The translations under genes were made by a program, and so were the position numbers. A stretch of 64,000 nt of DNA, taken from NCBI GenBank assembly GCA_033239525.1, contig BSYO01000005.1:27931341-27995340 (forward strand). Reading direction: 5' to 3'. The stretch is from Nepenthes gracilis. Taxonomy: Eukaryota > Streptophyta > Magnoliopsida > Caryophyllales > Nepenthaceae. Positions within the stretch are counted from its first letter, which is position 1. Each line of letters begins with the position of its first letter. Shown here piece by piece: positions 46,648 to 59,000 of this stretch. Under the pieces are notes generated by a model, which did no database searches, was not told where the DNA came from, and saw nothing but the letters and a program-made list of their open reading frames with translations.

Positions 46648-48216
46648 AAATGTTCAAATCATGGCTTCTTGAAAGCATATACAAGAGCTACCAGCGAAAG
46701 CGACAGGAGGAACCTAGGTTTAAATTGGGTGGTTGTTGCGGTGTTGCCCTCAATGTCAGATTAGGACGATATTAAGATCAGGAAGCAATAAAAATTTCAT
46801 GGATTTCGAGTGAACTGAGAAGAAAAATTGTGATTTGGCAGCTGAAGATTTATTTGACAATAACTTGCTTCTTTTCAAGTTTTATTGAATTAATGTTAGA
46901 GATCATAGAAGAAATTTGAGCGACTCTTATGGGATGGTACAAGAAAGGGACATTATAGTTTGTATAGATATGTATTCATAGATGATTTGTAACAAGTACG
47001 AGTTAATTTTCTTGGGCAGTCTCAATTGATTACGTTTGCTGCCTTCTCTCTCTTGTCAAATCCTAACTAGAATTCAATAATGAAGCAGCTAATGTTTGCC
47101 GATTTGCATGGTCATTATTCACATATTGCCTTCTTGTAGTGTGGAGACACATGATCAAGTCAAGACAATTTTGTTATAATTTTGATGTGGACATGTCTGA
47201 ATTATATTAATAAAATCATCTAACGTTAAAGATTTTGAATGAATTGTAATAATTTATACATGTGTTTTAACTCATGATTCAATAGTTTAGGCTCTTAAAT
47301 TTAGACCACGTCTAATATATGCGAGTAAATCATAAAGATACATGTGCCCGCTTGTGCTAGGAAAGGTGGGTGAAGTTGGGTTCAAAGGTTCAGTGAAACA
47401 GGAAATTTGGCGAGGCCGATGATTCTTCACCGTCTGCCAAGATCTCGAACCTTTACTCGATTGCTCACACGAGCAGGAATTTTCGGTGTTCTGCCATGTC
47501 CTGACAAATCTTTAAGGAATTTTCACATTCAGGAATTACAGGGTGTACCTTCTTTGCGAATGGTTTCTAGTTCCTTGCTTGCTGCGGAGCTACATTGTAG
47601 GGGATGGGGATTGAAAGAAAGGGAGAAATTTATCCCACGAAGTAATCAACTTTCTGCAACGTGAAATTGCTACTATGTACTCGGAGTACAGGAGGCTACG
47701 ACGTATATGGACATTGTAGCCCCTGCGATAATAATAGAGGCTATTAGATTTTAAATCTGATGGCCCATATTTTTTCATGAAAAAAAATAATAACAAAAAA
47801 AACTTTCTTTATATATTATACGGACGGTTGGATTTAAAATTCAACGGTCCATACGGTATCACAACCCCCTTCAATATGGCGTACTTGTAGCCAGAGAGCC
47901 TAACTATCTAGAAGGGTTCCATCGTTGTATAATGGGGTCCTCCTTCCAAAGTCTTGCTAATGATTTTGGGTTGTTCGCATTTTCGATCCTCCCATGAAAA
48001 AAGTCTTTACATGGGGCATTTAAGTTCAATATTTAAAATAATATTAGAAATATATTTTTTAATATCATTGATATATAACATCTCATCCATCTAATCTATA
48101 CTAATAAAAATATATAAAAATAAATTAATATATAAACACTGTATTATCTGAGATTATCTCAAAGATAATTTAAGTGGTATCTCTTAAATATTTTTCTACT
48201 AAAAATAGCAATATTA
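46648..48216. other. NAC 3' region and intergenic DNA
   Basis: The 3' UTR lies at the left. An 85-codon open frame at 47407-47664 has no recognisable domain. TTTTAAATCTGATGGCCCATA (about 47749) and TTTAAAATTCAACGGTCCATA (about 47833) are two near copies of one word, perhaps part of a small MITE. Confidence 0.4.
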
Positions 48217-49024
48217 TGTTAAATTTTTGATTATTTTATTATAAATTTTACATCCATTAAAATTGTTTTTTCACTTTGGAAGCTATCAAATATTTTTACG
48301 CAATGTTTGCATAAAGTTCACTTTAGAGAAAATAATCGTGGAAGATTCCATAAAAAGGTCGTGAGTAAGCAGCTTAAGTGTCATGTTGGGAAGGATTTAA
48401 AGTAGCTTAAGCACCATGCCTGGGAGGATTTCCACTAGTATACCTCGATATGGTAGTGAGTTAGCTGCTTAAATAGTCATACAAGATATAAAAGGATATG
48501 TTCTAATTTTAGGGTAAAAAATCATTTGATATAAAAGGAGAGCCATACAAATAGAAAGAACAAAAAAAGAAAGAAAAGGAAAAAATTCGGTATCCGATTA
48601 AGATGCAATTCAAGTTTAATTCTCTACCAAATTTGGACATGTTACTTTAGTATTATTTTTAGGATGCATTACCATTTTATTACTTGTTTTCTTTGTATAA
48701 TTTTTTCTTAGTGGATTACTAAGTATATAGAAATTGTATTCAACCGATCATTTATAAAAAAAAAAATTATTGAAGAATATTGGAGAGGGTGATATTTGTA
48801 ATCAAAGATTTTTTATAATAGATTTTTTTAAAATTTATTTCATAATTTTTTTCTTGAGCAAGAAAAATTTTTCATATTAAATATTATTGTGTAATTTTAT
48901 ATAATTATATAATTTTGTTTATTATAATTTTACAATATTTGATAGCTAATGATTGACGGAAGATTTAGTGGTTCATTTCTATTGCAATGGTTATCACGTG
49001 TTTTATCTTTGAGAAATCCTAACA
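48217..49024 (+). repeat. 5' LTR of Copia G
   Basis: This 808-bp LTR keeps a strong TTTTTCTT/AAGAAAAA hairpin at 48848-48867, followed by TTTTTCATATTAAA. Confidence 0.7.
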
Positions 49025-49445
49025 TATAGTATCAGAATATAGATTTTTTTAGTTTGTAAAACCTATAATTTGATAGTATTAATTTTAAAGAATTTGTCAT
49101 TCTATATTAAATAATTTAATGTGTAAAATAATTTTATTATTTAATAAGAAAATATGAGTAATATTTTGAGTTGAAAAAAAAATAGTAAAAGTACTATGAA
49201 AAAATGGAGGATAAATTGACAAAGATGAAAGATGGTGGGTGGTGAGACATAAGGATTCTGGTAATTACACTATCAAGTTATATCTTTCATATAATACTTT
49301 TAAAAAATTACAAATTTATTGAATCTAGTGAAGGTTTAGATGAAACTTGAAGGCTTATGAAATAAGTTCTATAGGGCTCATGTAACCAACGGGTGGTAAT
49401 GAATGGCAACATACGAGGGATCAATATGACAATAGTTGGACCTTT

Positions 49446-51690
49446 TGTCACGAACGTGGATTAAGTAGATCAAATTTATAAATATTTAAATCTCAAATAA
49501 TAAATAATTAAATCCTAAATCGGTGTGATATAATCAAACAGATTATAAAATTTTGACATCAATTAATTAATGTTAGACAGACTCAAAAACTTATTATAAG
49601 ATTTTATCGAATAACTGTCTAGACAATACAATCATGACCTGCTTCTAATAGTCATAAGGGATATATCCAAATAATAATAATAACTCATCTATATATACAA
49701 TATGTCCAATAATTCTTAATATATAGTCCAAAAGCCTTCACTAGATCAATTCTTAATAATCAAAATATATTCTAATATAAAATTAATCCAAAAGAATTAA
49801 AATATAACCAACACCATCTATTTAAACAGATACAATACTTACCGAAAAATAAGATATTGTATCGACTATTGACCAACTCCTACAATACATCCAAGTATTT
49901 TACTCTGAAAGGATAAAATAAAAAACGTGAGCTTAAAATTTAATAAGTATCATTATATACATATATAAAATAATACATATAAACTAGAGGGAGTGTGACG
50001 TCACATAATATATTGTATAAAACAAATCACAATGCCTGTATCTCATATGCATAACCACTAGCTACATTTTAGGCATTCAACTCTGAGCCCGACTAAATTT
50101 TGGATCTAGAACTCTCGACTATCTCATATCATTAAATCCCGACCACATTTTAAGCCTGAAACTCTCGATTCAACTATATTTTATACTTATAACTCTCAAC
50201 CATCTCTTATCATTGGATCCCAACTACATTTTAAGCTGACAGTTCTCGACCCGACTATATTTTGGACGTGCAACTCTCTACTATCTCATATCATTGGATC
50301 CCGACTATATTTTAGGCGAGTAATTCTCTACCCAACTATATTTTAGGCCTACAACACTCGGTCATGTCATATCATTAGGTCTCAACTATATTTTAGACCT
50401 GCAATTCTTGACTTGATTATATTATATATTTGTAACTCTCGGTCATCTCATATTATTTGATCTTGGCTATATTTTAAACCTGCAGCTCTCAATTTGATTA
50501 TATTTTAAACTTAAAACTCTCGGTCATCTCATATCATTTGATTCCAACCATATTTTAGGCTTACAACTCTTAGTTTGACTATATTTTAAGCATGTAACTC
50601 TCAACCCAATTACATTTTAGACCTGTAATTCTCAATCATTTTATCATCATTATCATACAGTGGAGCAGGTCAATTACAAACACATTTCAGCCTTCTTGTC
50701 GGCAGAAGGGAGATAACAAATCACACATCGGATCATATATCGACCCACCAGGGTATCTAACTACTATGGTCCCATTCATATATTAACCCACCAAAACTAC
50801 CATAGTTTCACAAAGTAACAATTTCATCCCCCGGTAGTATATATATGTACAGACACAAGGCCAAATTTACACACACATATATAGTCTAAATATTTTTTTG
50901 GCTATCATAAAAATAATAAAATCCTCTAAAATTATCAAATCAGAATAAAACCCTCAAATCTGTCAGTAAATTATACATATATGTATAGAATAAACATATA
51001 GTATATATAAAAATAGCATACATATTAGTAAAATCTCCAAACAGTAAATAAATATTAACAGACACGAAATCAGATAAATGATAAGACTTCTAGATATTTG
51101 TCTCGACCTCATACTAAATAAATCTAATAAAAGAATACTCAAAAGTACTCTATCTCGTCTCATTCTCTATCCTGCCATGCACCTCACCTCTTTGCGTTCT
51201 CTCTCTCTCCCTTCCTTCTCCTCTCTCTCTACTTCGACCTTCCCCCATAGGCCACTCTCCCTCTCTTCTTCTCCTTCTCAGCTCTCTTTCTCTCTCTCCT
51301 TTTTCTCCCATGCTCCCTCTCGCGAGCTCACTCTTTCCCTTCTTTCTCTCCCTCGCTCCTTTCTTTCTCTCTTTTCTCCTTTCTGTTCTTTCTTTTCCTC
51401 CCTACTTCTCCTTCTGCCACACGATTCTCCTCCTCCTCTATTTATAATATTATTATTTATTTTTATTTTTATTATCCAACCAACATTTGGGGGCCAACAC
51501 AAGCACGCCTCAGGTATAAGCCCACTGGAATCACCGCTGAGGCGCCTCTTCAGTGCACTTTTGGCACCAATCTTATTAATCTGAATATCTTTTAAAATTT
51601 TATAATATTTAATTAATTTTTATCACATCTAAATTATTGAAAATCACAATCAATATCAAAATGATCCAAATAAAAATTCAGGGTGTTGCA
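49446..51690 (+). mobile_element. Solo LTR (Gypsy-type ends) inserted in Copia G
   Basis: The ends TGTCACGAACG and GGGTGTTGCA are of the TGTCACG...GTGTTRCA kind common in plant Gypsy LTRs. Flanks CCTTT (49441-49445) and CCTCT (51691-51695) are a near-exact target duplication. At 2245 bp it is long, and it contains a degenerate ~80-bp minisatellite (about 50060-50640) and a CT-rich tract (about 51195-51415). No coding capacity is seen; the open frame at 51078-51584 is low-complexity. Confidence 0.65.
50060..50640 (+). repeat. Degenerate minisatellite, period about 80 bp
   Basis: The word CATCTCATATCATTGGATCC and variants recurs at about 50120, 50204, 50283, 50363, 50443 and 50531. Between these, ACTATATTTTAGGCCTGCAA-like words occur twice per period, so each unit looks like two related half-units. 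Confidence 0.8.
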
Positions 51691-52305
51691 CCTCTACTGC
51701 TATCTACGAAGACAGCTTCACAAATCATGAAATAAGTTAGGTAATAGATAGTGTATCCTCATATCATTCGACATGAAAAATAGGTAATAATAGCTTATTG
51801 TGGATAGTGGGCATCGGAAGTGTTAGCTTGTGGATAATGACATGACGAAATTTTTGTTGAGAGACATGCGAGATGCGCCAAACCTGAGACTGAATTTGAT
51901 TTCAATTAGAAAGTTTGACGATGAAGGCTTTCAAACAATTTTGGGTAAATGCCAATAAAAACTTACCAAAAGAATATTGGTTATAGTAAGTGAAAGTAAA
52001 CGATTAAGTCAATACTCGATTACATGCTTCAATTGTTAAAGGAAACATTAAAGTGGCCAATAGAAAGTTCAACCAAGGTAGTGGGAGAAGGTTGAGGGGG
52101 AGTAAGGGGGAACAATGCTACCATGGTGAAAACTCTGAATTAGAGTGGCAATACTCTAGGTATTTCAATGAAATAGAAGAGGATATAGTTTAAACTTGTG
52201 GAAACCATCGTTGGGATCCCTATAGAAGGGAATTTGATAGCAGGCAAAAGGTAATAGTGGCTCACTGTAGATGCAAGATTCCTCGCAGTGTTATGATTAA
52301 AAGTT

Positions 52306-52535
52306 TGTTAAATTTTTTGTCACTCCTTTGTGAATTTTATATCTATTTAAACTATTACTGTACATTTGGTTATTAGAATGGAATAATGTGAGAATAGAAT
52401 AGCTATTCTCAGGGAATAGAATAAGATGCGAATAGAGTTAGAATTGGTATTTTCATATTTAGTTGTTAAAATAGAATAATGTGAGAATTAGTATTCCGTT
52501 ATTTGGTTTGTCGAATAGTATGAAGAATAATGTGA

Positions 52536-52567
<32 letters not shown>

Positions 52568-52611
52568 TGTAGTAATAATAATAATAATAATAATAATATG
52601 TAGTAGTAGTA

Positions 52612-52644
<33 letters not shown>

Positions 52645-53542
52645 TGAGAAAATAACTATTCCCACATATATGGAAATAAATATTCTCTGAGAATATTTAT
52701 TCTCAGTTAATTTGTAAACCAAATAAGGAAATTATTATTCCCGAATGAATTAACTCAAAATAGAATTTCTATTCTGGTGAATCAAGCGCCACCTCATTTG
52801 TTTACTTTTAAAGCTTTCAAGTATTTTCATACAACATTCACTTAAGGTTTGCTCAAGCAAAATTATTTGTAGGAAGTTTCACAAGAAAGCCACAAGCCGG
52901 CAGCTTAAACACCAAGCTAGGGAGGATTTTCCATGGCTATCCGCGAGTTAGCCATTTAAGCGTTAGTCATGGAAAGATTTTCAATAATACACTACAAGTT
53001 TATCGCGAGCTAGCCGCTCAAATGGTCACATGGGACATAAAATACTCTATTCTGATTTTAGGGAAAAAAGGGATCATTTGATATAAAAGCAGCGCTACAT
53101 GAAGAGAAAAAAGGGGAAAGAGAAAGATCCAATGAGCCCCAATTTGAGTTTCATTTTTTGTCAAACTTATGTATATTGTTCTACTTATATTTATAAGATA
53201 TATTATTATTTGTTTACTCATTTTTTTAATATTCTTTTCTAATTGATTGCTAAGTGTGTTAGGTTGTATTCAACTAGTTATTCACAATAATCTCGAATAA
53301 ATTATATTTATAATTATATATTTTTTATAGTAAATTCATTCAGAGTTTTATTGATAGTTTTTTTCTTAATAGAGAAGAATTTTTTATATTAAATATTATC
53401 ATGTAACTTTATATGTTTGACTGTATAATTTTATTTATTATACTCTCACAGTATTTAATAGTTGATAATTGAAGGTGAATTTAAAAATTAATTCCCACTT
53501 TAACAATTATATGCCTGTTCTGTTCTCAAAAAAATCCCAACA
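52306..53542 (+). repeat. 3' LTR of Copia G with MITE-like insertion
   Basis: LTR sequence at 52306-52355 and about 52800-53542 matches the 5' LTR, apart from the insertion. The hairpin is TTCTT/AAGAA with a 7-base loop at about 53363-53379. Confidence 0.65.
52360..52798. mobile_element. MITE-like insertion with (ATA)n expansion
   Basis: This block is absent from the 5' LTR of Copia G. Its ends are weakly inverted: TTTGGTTATTAGAATGGAATA on the left, and TTGATTCACCAGAATAGAAAT on the right read in reverse. It is rich in GAATA/TATTC words. An (ATA)n array with GTAGTA interruptions spans about 52537-52645. Target duplication and superfamily are unclear. Confidence 0.45.
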
Positions 53543-53695
53543 CTCAGAGTAGCAATATGTAATACAACACTAATGGGGATGGCAAAAATGGACTTGCCCA
53601 AAAGGGTGGTCAGCACAAAAAATACAGCCCACTGACTCGGAGGACGATTAATGTCTTTGTTGACCGAAAGTGATCCTCAATCGGCAGGATGCGAC

Positions 53696-54622
53696 TGTAA
53701 TATCCCAACATCGATTTGGGTTTTAAAATTTAAGAAATTGAATATATATAATAATTCTAATTAAATCGAATGAAAATTTGGAACATACAGTGGCCCAGAC
53801 CGGTTATGCCCCAAGCCGAATGGCCCACAACTTCATTTCCGCACACAAAAGATTACCTACCTTAACTGATCAAGATCTTGAATATCTCCCCAGATCACAA
53901 TCTCCCCAAGAAATGAAACCCCCAACTCAGCGTATCTCCCATGATAGAAACCCCAACGTTTGCTACGTGCAGCTTCCCCACAAGAAAAGAAGAAATCAAT
54001 CCGACTGATCATGGTTGCCATAAATGGCACTAGCAACCTCCTCGCCGATTGGCAAAAATCTTTTTCAAGCAATTGGCAGCCTGTCTTACCGTCCAAGCGA
54101 AGCTGAGGGGATTCCAAGACTATAAAAGGCCCTCAAGACAGACTCCAAAAGTATACTCTCTTAAGCGTTCATATTAGCTCTTGCAAACAATTAAGCAAAA
54201 CCTCGAGCGTTATTTCCTCTCTCTCTCCAAGCCTCGAGAATTCCCTCATAATTCTCACTTCTACCAAGCTAGAGCTGCACTCTCCGAGCTCACCACCACA
54301 AAGCCGCTCCACAACGTGTCAGACTCAACCCCCACTCCTGTGCGTTATTCTCGCATTTACTTATTTTTTTATTTTCTGTAAAAGATTACTAATTTAAGTG
54401 TCGGAGGATAAACCGGAAAATGAGTCCCGCTATTTTTCTCTAACATCTTGTCTTCTGTTGTAGTACGCATAATCCAGGTTCGGAATTACCAATCCAAACT
54501 CGTTTCAATTCGACCCGAAGAAAAAGATCAAGCAAACTTCTGAACTCATCAATAACCCGAATCCCATGGATACATCAAGCACCAAATAAAGTAGGAAGTT
54601 AATCCGGGGTAAGGTTGTAACA
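53696..54622 (+). repeat. Putative LTR (Gypsy-type ends)
   Basis: TGTAATATCCCAACATCG at the left and GGTAAGGTTGTAACA at the right are LTR-like ends. A TATA-like GACTATAAAAGGCCC lies near 54117. Flanks GCGAC and ATGGT do not match. I see no coding sequence. Confidence 0.45.
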
Positions 54623-55323
54623 ATGGTCATTTTGCTCACCTCATGAGGAACATCAAATATTAGTAAAACGACTTTAAAAAAAAAAAATAGTTTCCTTACA
54701 TATATATCGACCTACTAGTTCATTGTTTACTGTTTCTAACATTAGTCTTCCCAAATATACGTTTGCCCCACTACAAACAGCAATCGAACACACGTTGGGC
54801 GGTACACTGAAATTTTACTAATGTAAACTTAAGAATAAAACTCTACAAATGATAGAATTACCACACACACGTTGCTTAAATATGTGAGAAAATAAAAATG
54901 CCAATATAGTACGATTAAAAGCATGCCTTCAATAATAATGTAGGCCTACATGAAATTTCCTTCTAAATATAAAAGGGTAAAATCACGATACTTTAAATTT
55001 ACAAAATATTTATTATAAATATGAATATAGGACACAAATCCCCGGCACCGTTTGGCCTCACTGCAACATTGATAAACCAATAACGGCAAGAGATTAAAAA
55101 AAAAAAAAAATGAGATAAGTACTACCAGTAAAATTCCCAAACAACTACAATGGGGTTACCCAAAGATGATATAAGTAGAACCAAAATTTGAATCCCAAAT
55201 AGTTAGCAAAAATCACCTTATTTTTCTCTCTCTCTCTCTCGAGTCGGCCCTCAGAAAGCATTTTACATCTCATAATTAATAATCTAAAATTGAAACATGA
55301 TTATTTATACCTGTGTGGACCGG
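54623..55323. other. Intergenic DNA, no feature recognised
   Basis: AT-rich with an A run at about 55097 and a (TC)n run at about 55227-55240. I see no gene. Confidence 0.4.
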
Positions 55324-55450
55324 TTAAGCAGTTAATTTGAGACTGGCTTTCATTTTGTCACTAAAATTATCCCAACTCTGTAGCATAAGCCACCAGCTCG
55401 CGGCCAACACCTTTGCTTCAGCAAAAGTTGCGTGAACGGCATGCTGCAGC
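55324..55450 (-). pseudogene. Orphan terminal-exon candidate
   Basis: On the minus strand an acceptor-like TTTTTCCAG precedes a clean frame reading LQHAVHATFAEAKVLAASWW, then LMLQSWDNFSDKMKASLKLTA and a stop. The peptide looks like real protein (amphipathic, Trp-rich) rather than random translation, but I cannot name the family. Its upstream neighbour is the stop codon of the GBPL gene at 56087. No other exon of this kind was found between 55451 and 56086, so it may be a gene fragment. Confidence 0.35.
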
Positions 55451-56086
55451 CTGGAAAAATAAAGACCATCTATACAACAGGCATAGAACACAGAATTTTT
55501 TATTCCAACAGTAGAAATACTTGGAAACATATAGAAGAGCTGGGAGCTTGGTTTTGGTGGCAGTTAATCAGCTGTCGTCAATATTTAGTTATTGATGATA
55601 CCGGGCGATGGAAGAAAAGTGTCTACAGCTGCATTCAAAGCAAGACTGCATCATTCTAATTTCTTTCATGAAAATTTATCCATGGCCTCGTCAAAGAGAG
55701 TACTCGTATTTCCCAGTCAAAGAGAACACAGAGCAAGCCAAGGACTCCAAATTTAAGCAGTCAAGCAGAGATTCAACAGGCTAAAATGATTTACCTTCGT
55801 GTCTTCCTCATATTTTTTACAAACAAAAGCTAAACTTTCAGACGACATACACTTTACGCATTCAAAACCCAAAAACCAAACAAATATGACACACAAGGAA
55901 TTGATGGGGAGAGGAGGATGCAACTTGTTCATGTTGGCAGTTGTGGGTAAGACTACATACACCCTGATAGTTGCGCAATTCTGATGTTGCAGGATAAGAA
56001 TGCTACTACAAATTCTCACTACAATCCTCCTAGGTGCAACAAACCCATCCACTAGTATCCCCTATATAAGCTTTTAAGATGGGCCG

Positions 56087-59000
56087 TCAAGACTTCTGAA
56101 GAACACAACTTTCGTATAAAGCAAGGAGTTCTTTCTTGTTTGGGTTCCTCAGCTTTAACACTTCGGCTCCAAAATTGTGTTTCGTGAGCTCTCGCTTAAG
56201 CTTCTGAATGGTGAACCTTGTGTAATCTTCTGTGTTAGTTTGCTGGCTATCATTATCTTCGTCAGCCCTCAGCACTGAACCGTCATCGTCTCCAGGAGAT
56301 GCTTCCTGCTGAAGAGGGCTAGTAGGGTTCTTTGGCTTCTTACTTGCTCTGATGATCCTGTCGCTGAGATCTGCATTGTGAACGGATTCCATGACCATAT
56401 CAAAGTCATCTGCCCTCACCCGTTTTCCATGGGAAACCGCCTTGAGTTTACCATCCAGTGCTGACTCAGTCAGGCGAACAGAAGTGAGCTCTTGCTGAAC
56501 TAAGTCAAGTTTTCCCTGGGTGATCTGCAGCTGGACGGAAAGTGCTTCCGCCCGGCGATTCGCTTCCGCTCGTGCAGCTGCGTTCAGTCTCAAGAAGACT
56601 CTCAAGAACTTGAACTGTACTCGCTCTCTGCTCATTGTTAGATTTCATCAGCGATTCGATTTCCTTCTCCCTTTCTTCAACTCTCGCCTCCAGCAACACC
56701 ACTTTAGAATTGGCATCCATCTCCGATGCAGAGAGTTTCTCCACTTCATCAACCAGGTCTTCTTTCTGCCTCTCCAAGTTCTCAATCTGCCTCTCGGCTC
56801 TCTCAATTTGCGCCAATCTTTCCATTGCTATTTGCTGAATCTCACTCCTTTCCTTCAGAGCAGTTGCCGCCTCGGCTCGTGCTTTATCAGCCACCTCAGT
56901 GGCCCTTCTGGCTTCTTTTTCAGCAACACTACACCTCTCCTGCAACTCATCAAACCTAGCAAACTCAGTTCGATACTTCTGCTCCAGATGGATCTTCTCC
57001 TGCTCCAGTATCCTAGCTTCTCTCTCATATGATTGTGCAGTGGCATTTGCAGCTTCCAGCCTTTCACGCAGCTCCTTGGTTTCAATTTTAAAGCCTGTGA
57101 GTTTCATATCATAGTCTTTTATCTTTGACTCGGTGGCCTGAAAGAATAAGAATCAAAGCAACAGCATACATCATTAGATATATGTGCTCAAGGAATCTAT
57201 AAGCGCATGTATCCAGATGAGAAACATGCATGCTCAACAAAAAAAGCAGCGGTATATATTAAGTGCACACCAAAACAAGCATCATTTCTTTGCCAAAATA
57301 AATAAAGCACATTACTGAATTTTACAGCCTATCCTGATCATAGACACATATTCAAGACATAACAACCCTTAACTAATAATGCTTCTTTATGTCAAGGTGG
57401 TTTGCGCATAACATGTGTGTGAGGAGTCCCAATGGGGATAGTCAAGTGCTAGAGTGCCACTTTTTAATGAGAAACACCAAGATTCAACTCTTTTTGAGAA
57501 CTGTGTCACATTCATCACCAATCAGAAGTGCATGCATCTGTGACTGTATAATTATTCAAATACACGTCTATAACTCACCCTCAACTCTAAATTTAAAGTG
57601 GTCAAACGCTGTTCAGCATACTCAAGTTTTGCTACTTTATCCTTTATTTCCTCTTCCTGCAAATACATCAACCAAGAAGAAAACAAACGATGAGTTAATA
57701 AATTTGAGCATGCATGAACAGGCACGGTTGCGTGCTTGTTTATACCAACACGAACATACAGGTTAGCATAGACAGTGAATCAGACCTTTTCAGACAAACT
57801 ACTAGCAAAGTCAGCTCTAAGGGCATCTTCCCTAGCTTGCATATTCTTATTTGAGCGGTCTTGAACTACAGCTGCCTTCTCAAGGGCAGATTTTGCTTCT
57901 CTGACAGCAATATCGTACTTACGTTTCCATTCCTCTGCTTCCTCTTGAGCAGACTGAATTTGTTCACGAGCAGCAGCCAACCTTGCTTCAGCTGCACTGC
58001 TCCGGGACTTGAGAACACCTATTTCAGCACTAGTTTGTTCTACCTCGGCTTTCTGCTTTGATGAGACTTGTTCGTATCTCCTTTTCCATTCAGAGGCTTC
58101 CTGCTTGGAAGAATCCAATGTTTTCAATAGGCTGGAACACCGTTCCTCCAGGGACCCACATTTGCTCTGTAGATTAGTTATACGGCTCATATAGTCATCA
58201 GCAAGTTTTTTCTTGTCAGCTATGGCATCCTCATAACGCTTCAAGTACTCAGATTTATGTTTCTCACTTGCTTCTAACTGCTTGCTAAGCAATCCCATCC
58301 GATCTTCAATAGAGTGGCACTTCACCAACAGGGAACTTTTCTCCGATCCAATTTGATCTATTTGCCTCTTAGCAAGGTCAGATATTGGACCTTCCAAACT
58401 GAGAAATTTATAGCATTACATGACATCCCGGAAAAAAAACCACAAGAAAGTGATTTGAGTTAATAAAGGTTACCTAATACTTCCCCCACCCCTCACCCCA
58501 AGAAAAAAGAAAACATTGTGTTGGATAAATTAAACAATAAAAGGAAAAAAAATGCCCATACTAACCTCTGCTGCAAGAAAGTGGCCAGTTTTTGCCATTT
58601 CCCAGGACCATGAGACAATGCTTCGTACTCGGATAGAAGGCCATCAAGGACCTGTAACCATACATTTTTCCAGGATGAGATAAAATAAACCAGAATAAAA
58701 CAATACATCAACTGAACACTCCTCAAAACTATGGACTCGGTATTAATATGAAAGAGGGTGGCATCTTATCATTAAGTGATCAGTCCAAATCTATCGGCCA
58801 ACACAAACCAACCAGTTCAAGCTAGGGTATCCTCCAGATAACATAGTTTGTGCAATAATGATTTACTAGGAATTCAACTTGGAGACCAAACATGTCGGAA
58901 ATCAAATCTGATGCTAGAAATGTCAATATTGTACAAACAAGGCAAACTCCTTTTTTTTTTTTTTTTTTTTGGTAAGTCAAACAAGGCAAACTCACAAATA

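Larger units (their letters stand above)
48217..53542 (+). mobile_element. Copia element G carrying two nested insertions
   Basis: The 5' LTR (48217-49024) starts TGTTAAATTTTTG and ends TCCTAACA, followed by a primer-binding site TAGTATCAGAATA. The 3' LTR starts TGTTAAATTTTTTGTCACTCC at 52306 after the purine-type tract GATTAAAAGTT, and ends ATCCCAACA at 53542. The interior is short and decayed. Around 51800-51960 the plus strand keeps pieces of protease/pre-integrase sequence (FLLRDMRDAPNLRL-like and KFDDEGFQTILG). Integrase, RT and RNase H are missing. A Gypsy-type solo LTR sits in the interior (49446-51690) and a MITE-like insertion in the 3' LTR. Flanking TATTA and CTCAG do not match. Confidence 0.7.

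Noticed and set aside
47407..47664. 85-codon open frame with many Arg and Leu
   Set aside because: No recognisable family, splice context or promoter. It may be chance.
50060..50640. CRISPR-like array
   Set aside because: Units are diverged, have no unique spacers, and the genome is a plant; it is a minisatellite.
51078..51584. 168-codon open frame rich in Ser, Phe and Leu
   Set aside because: It is a translation of the CT-rich tract inside a solo LTR.
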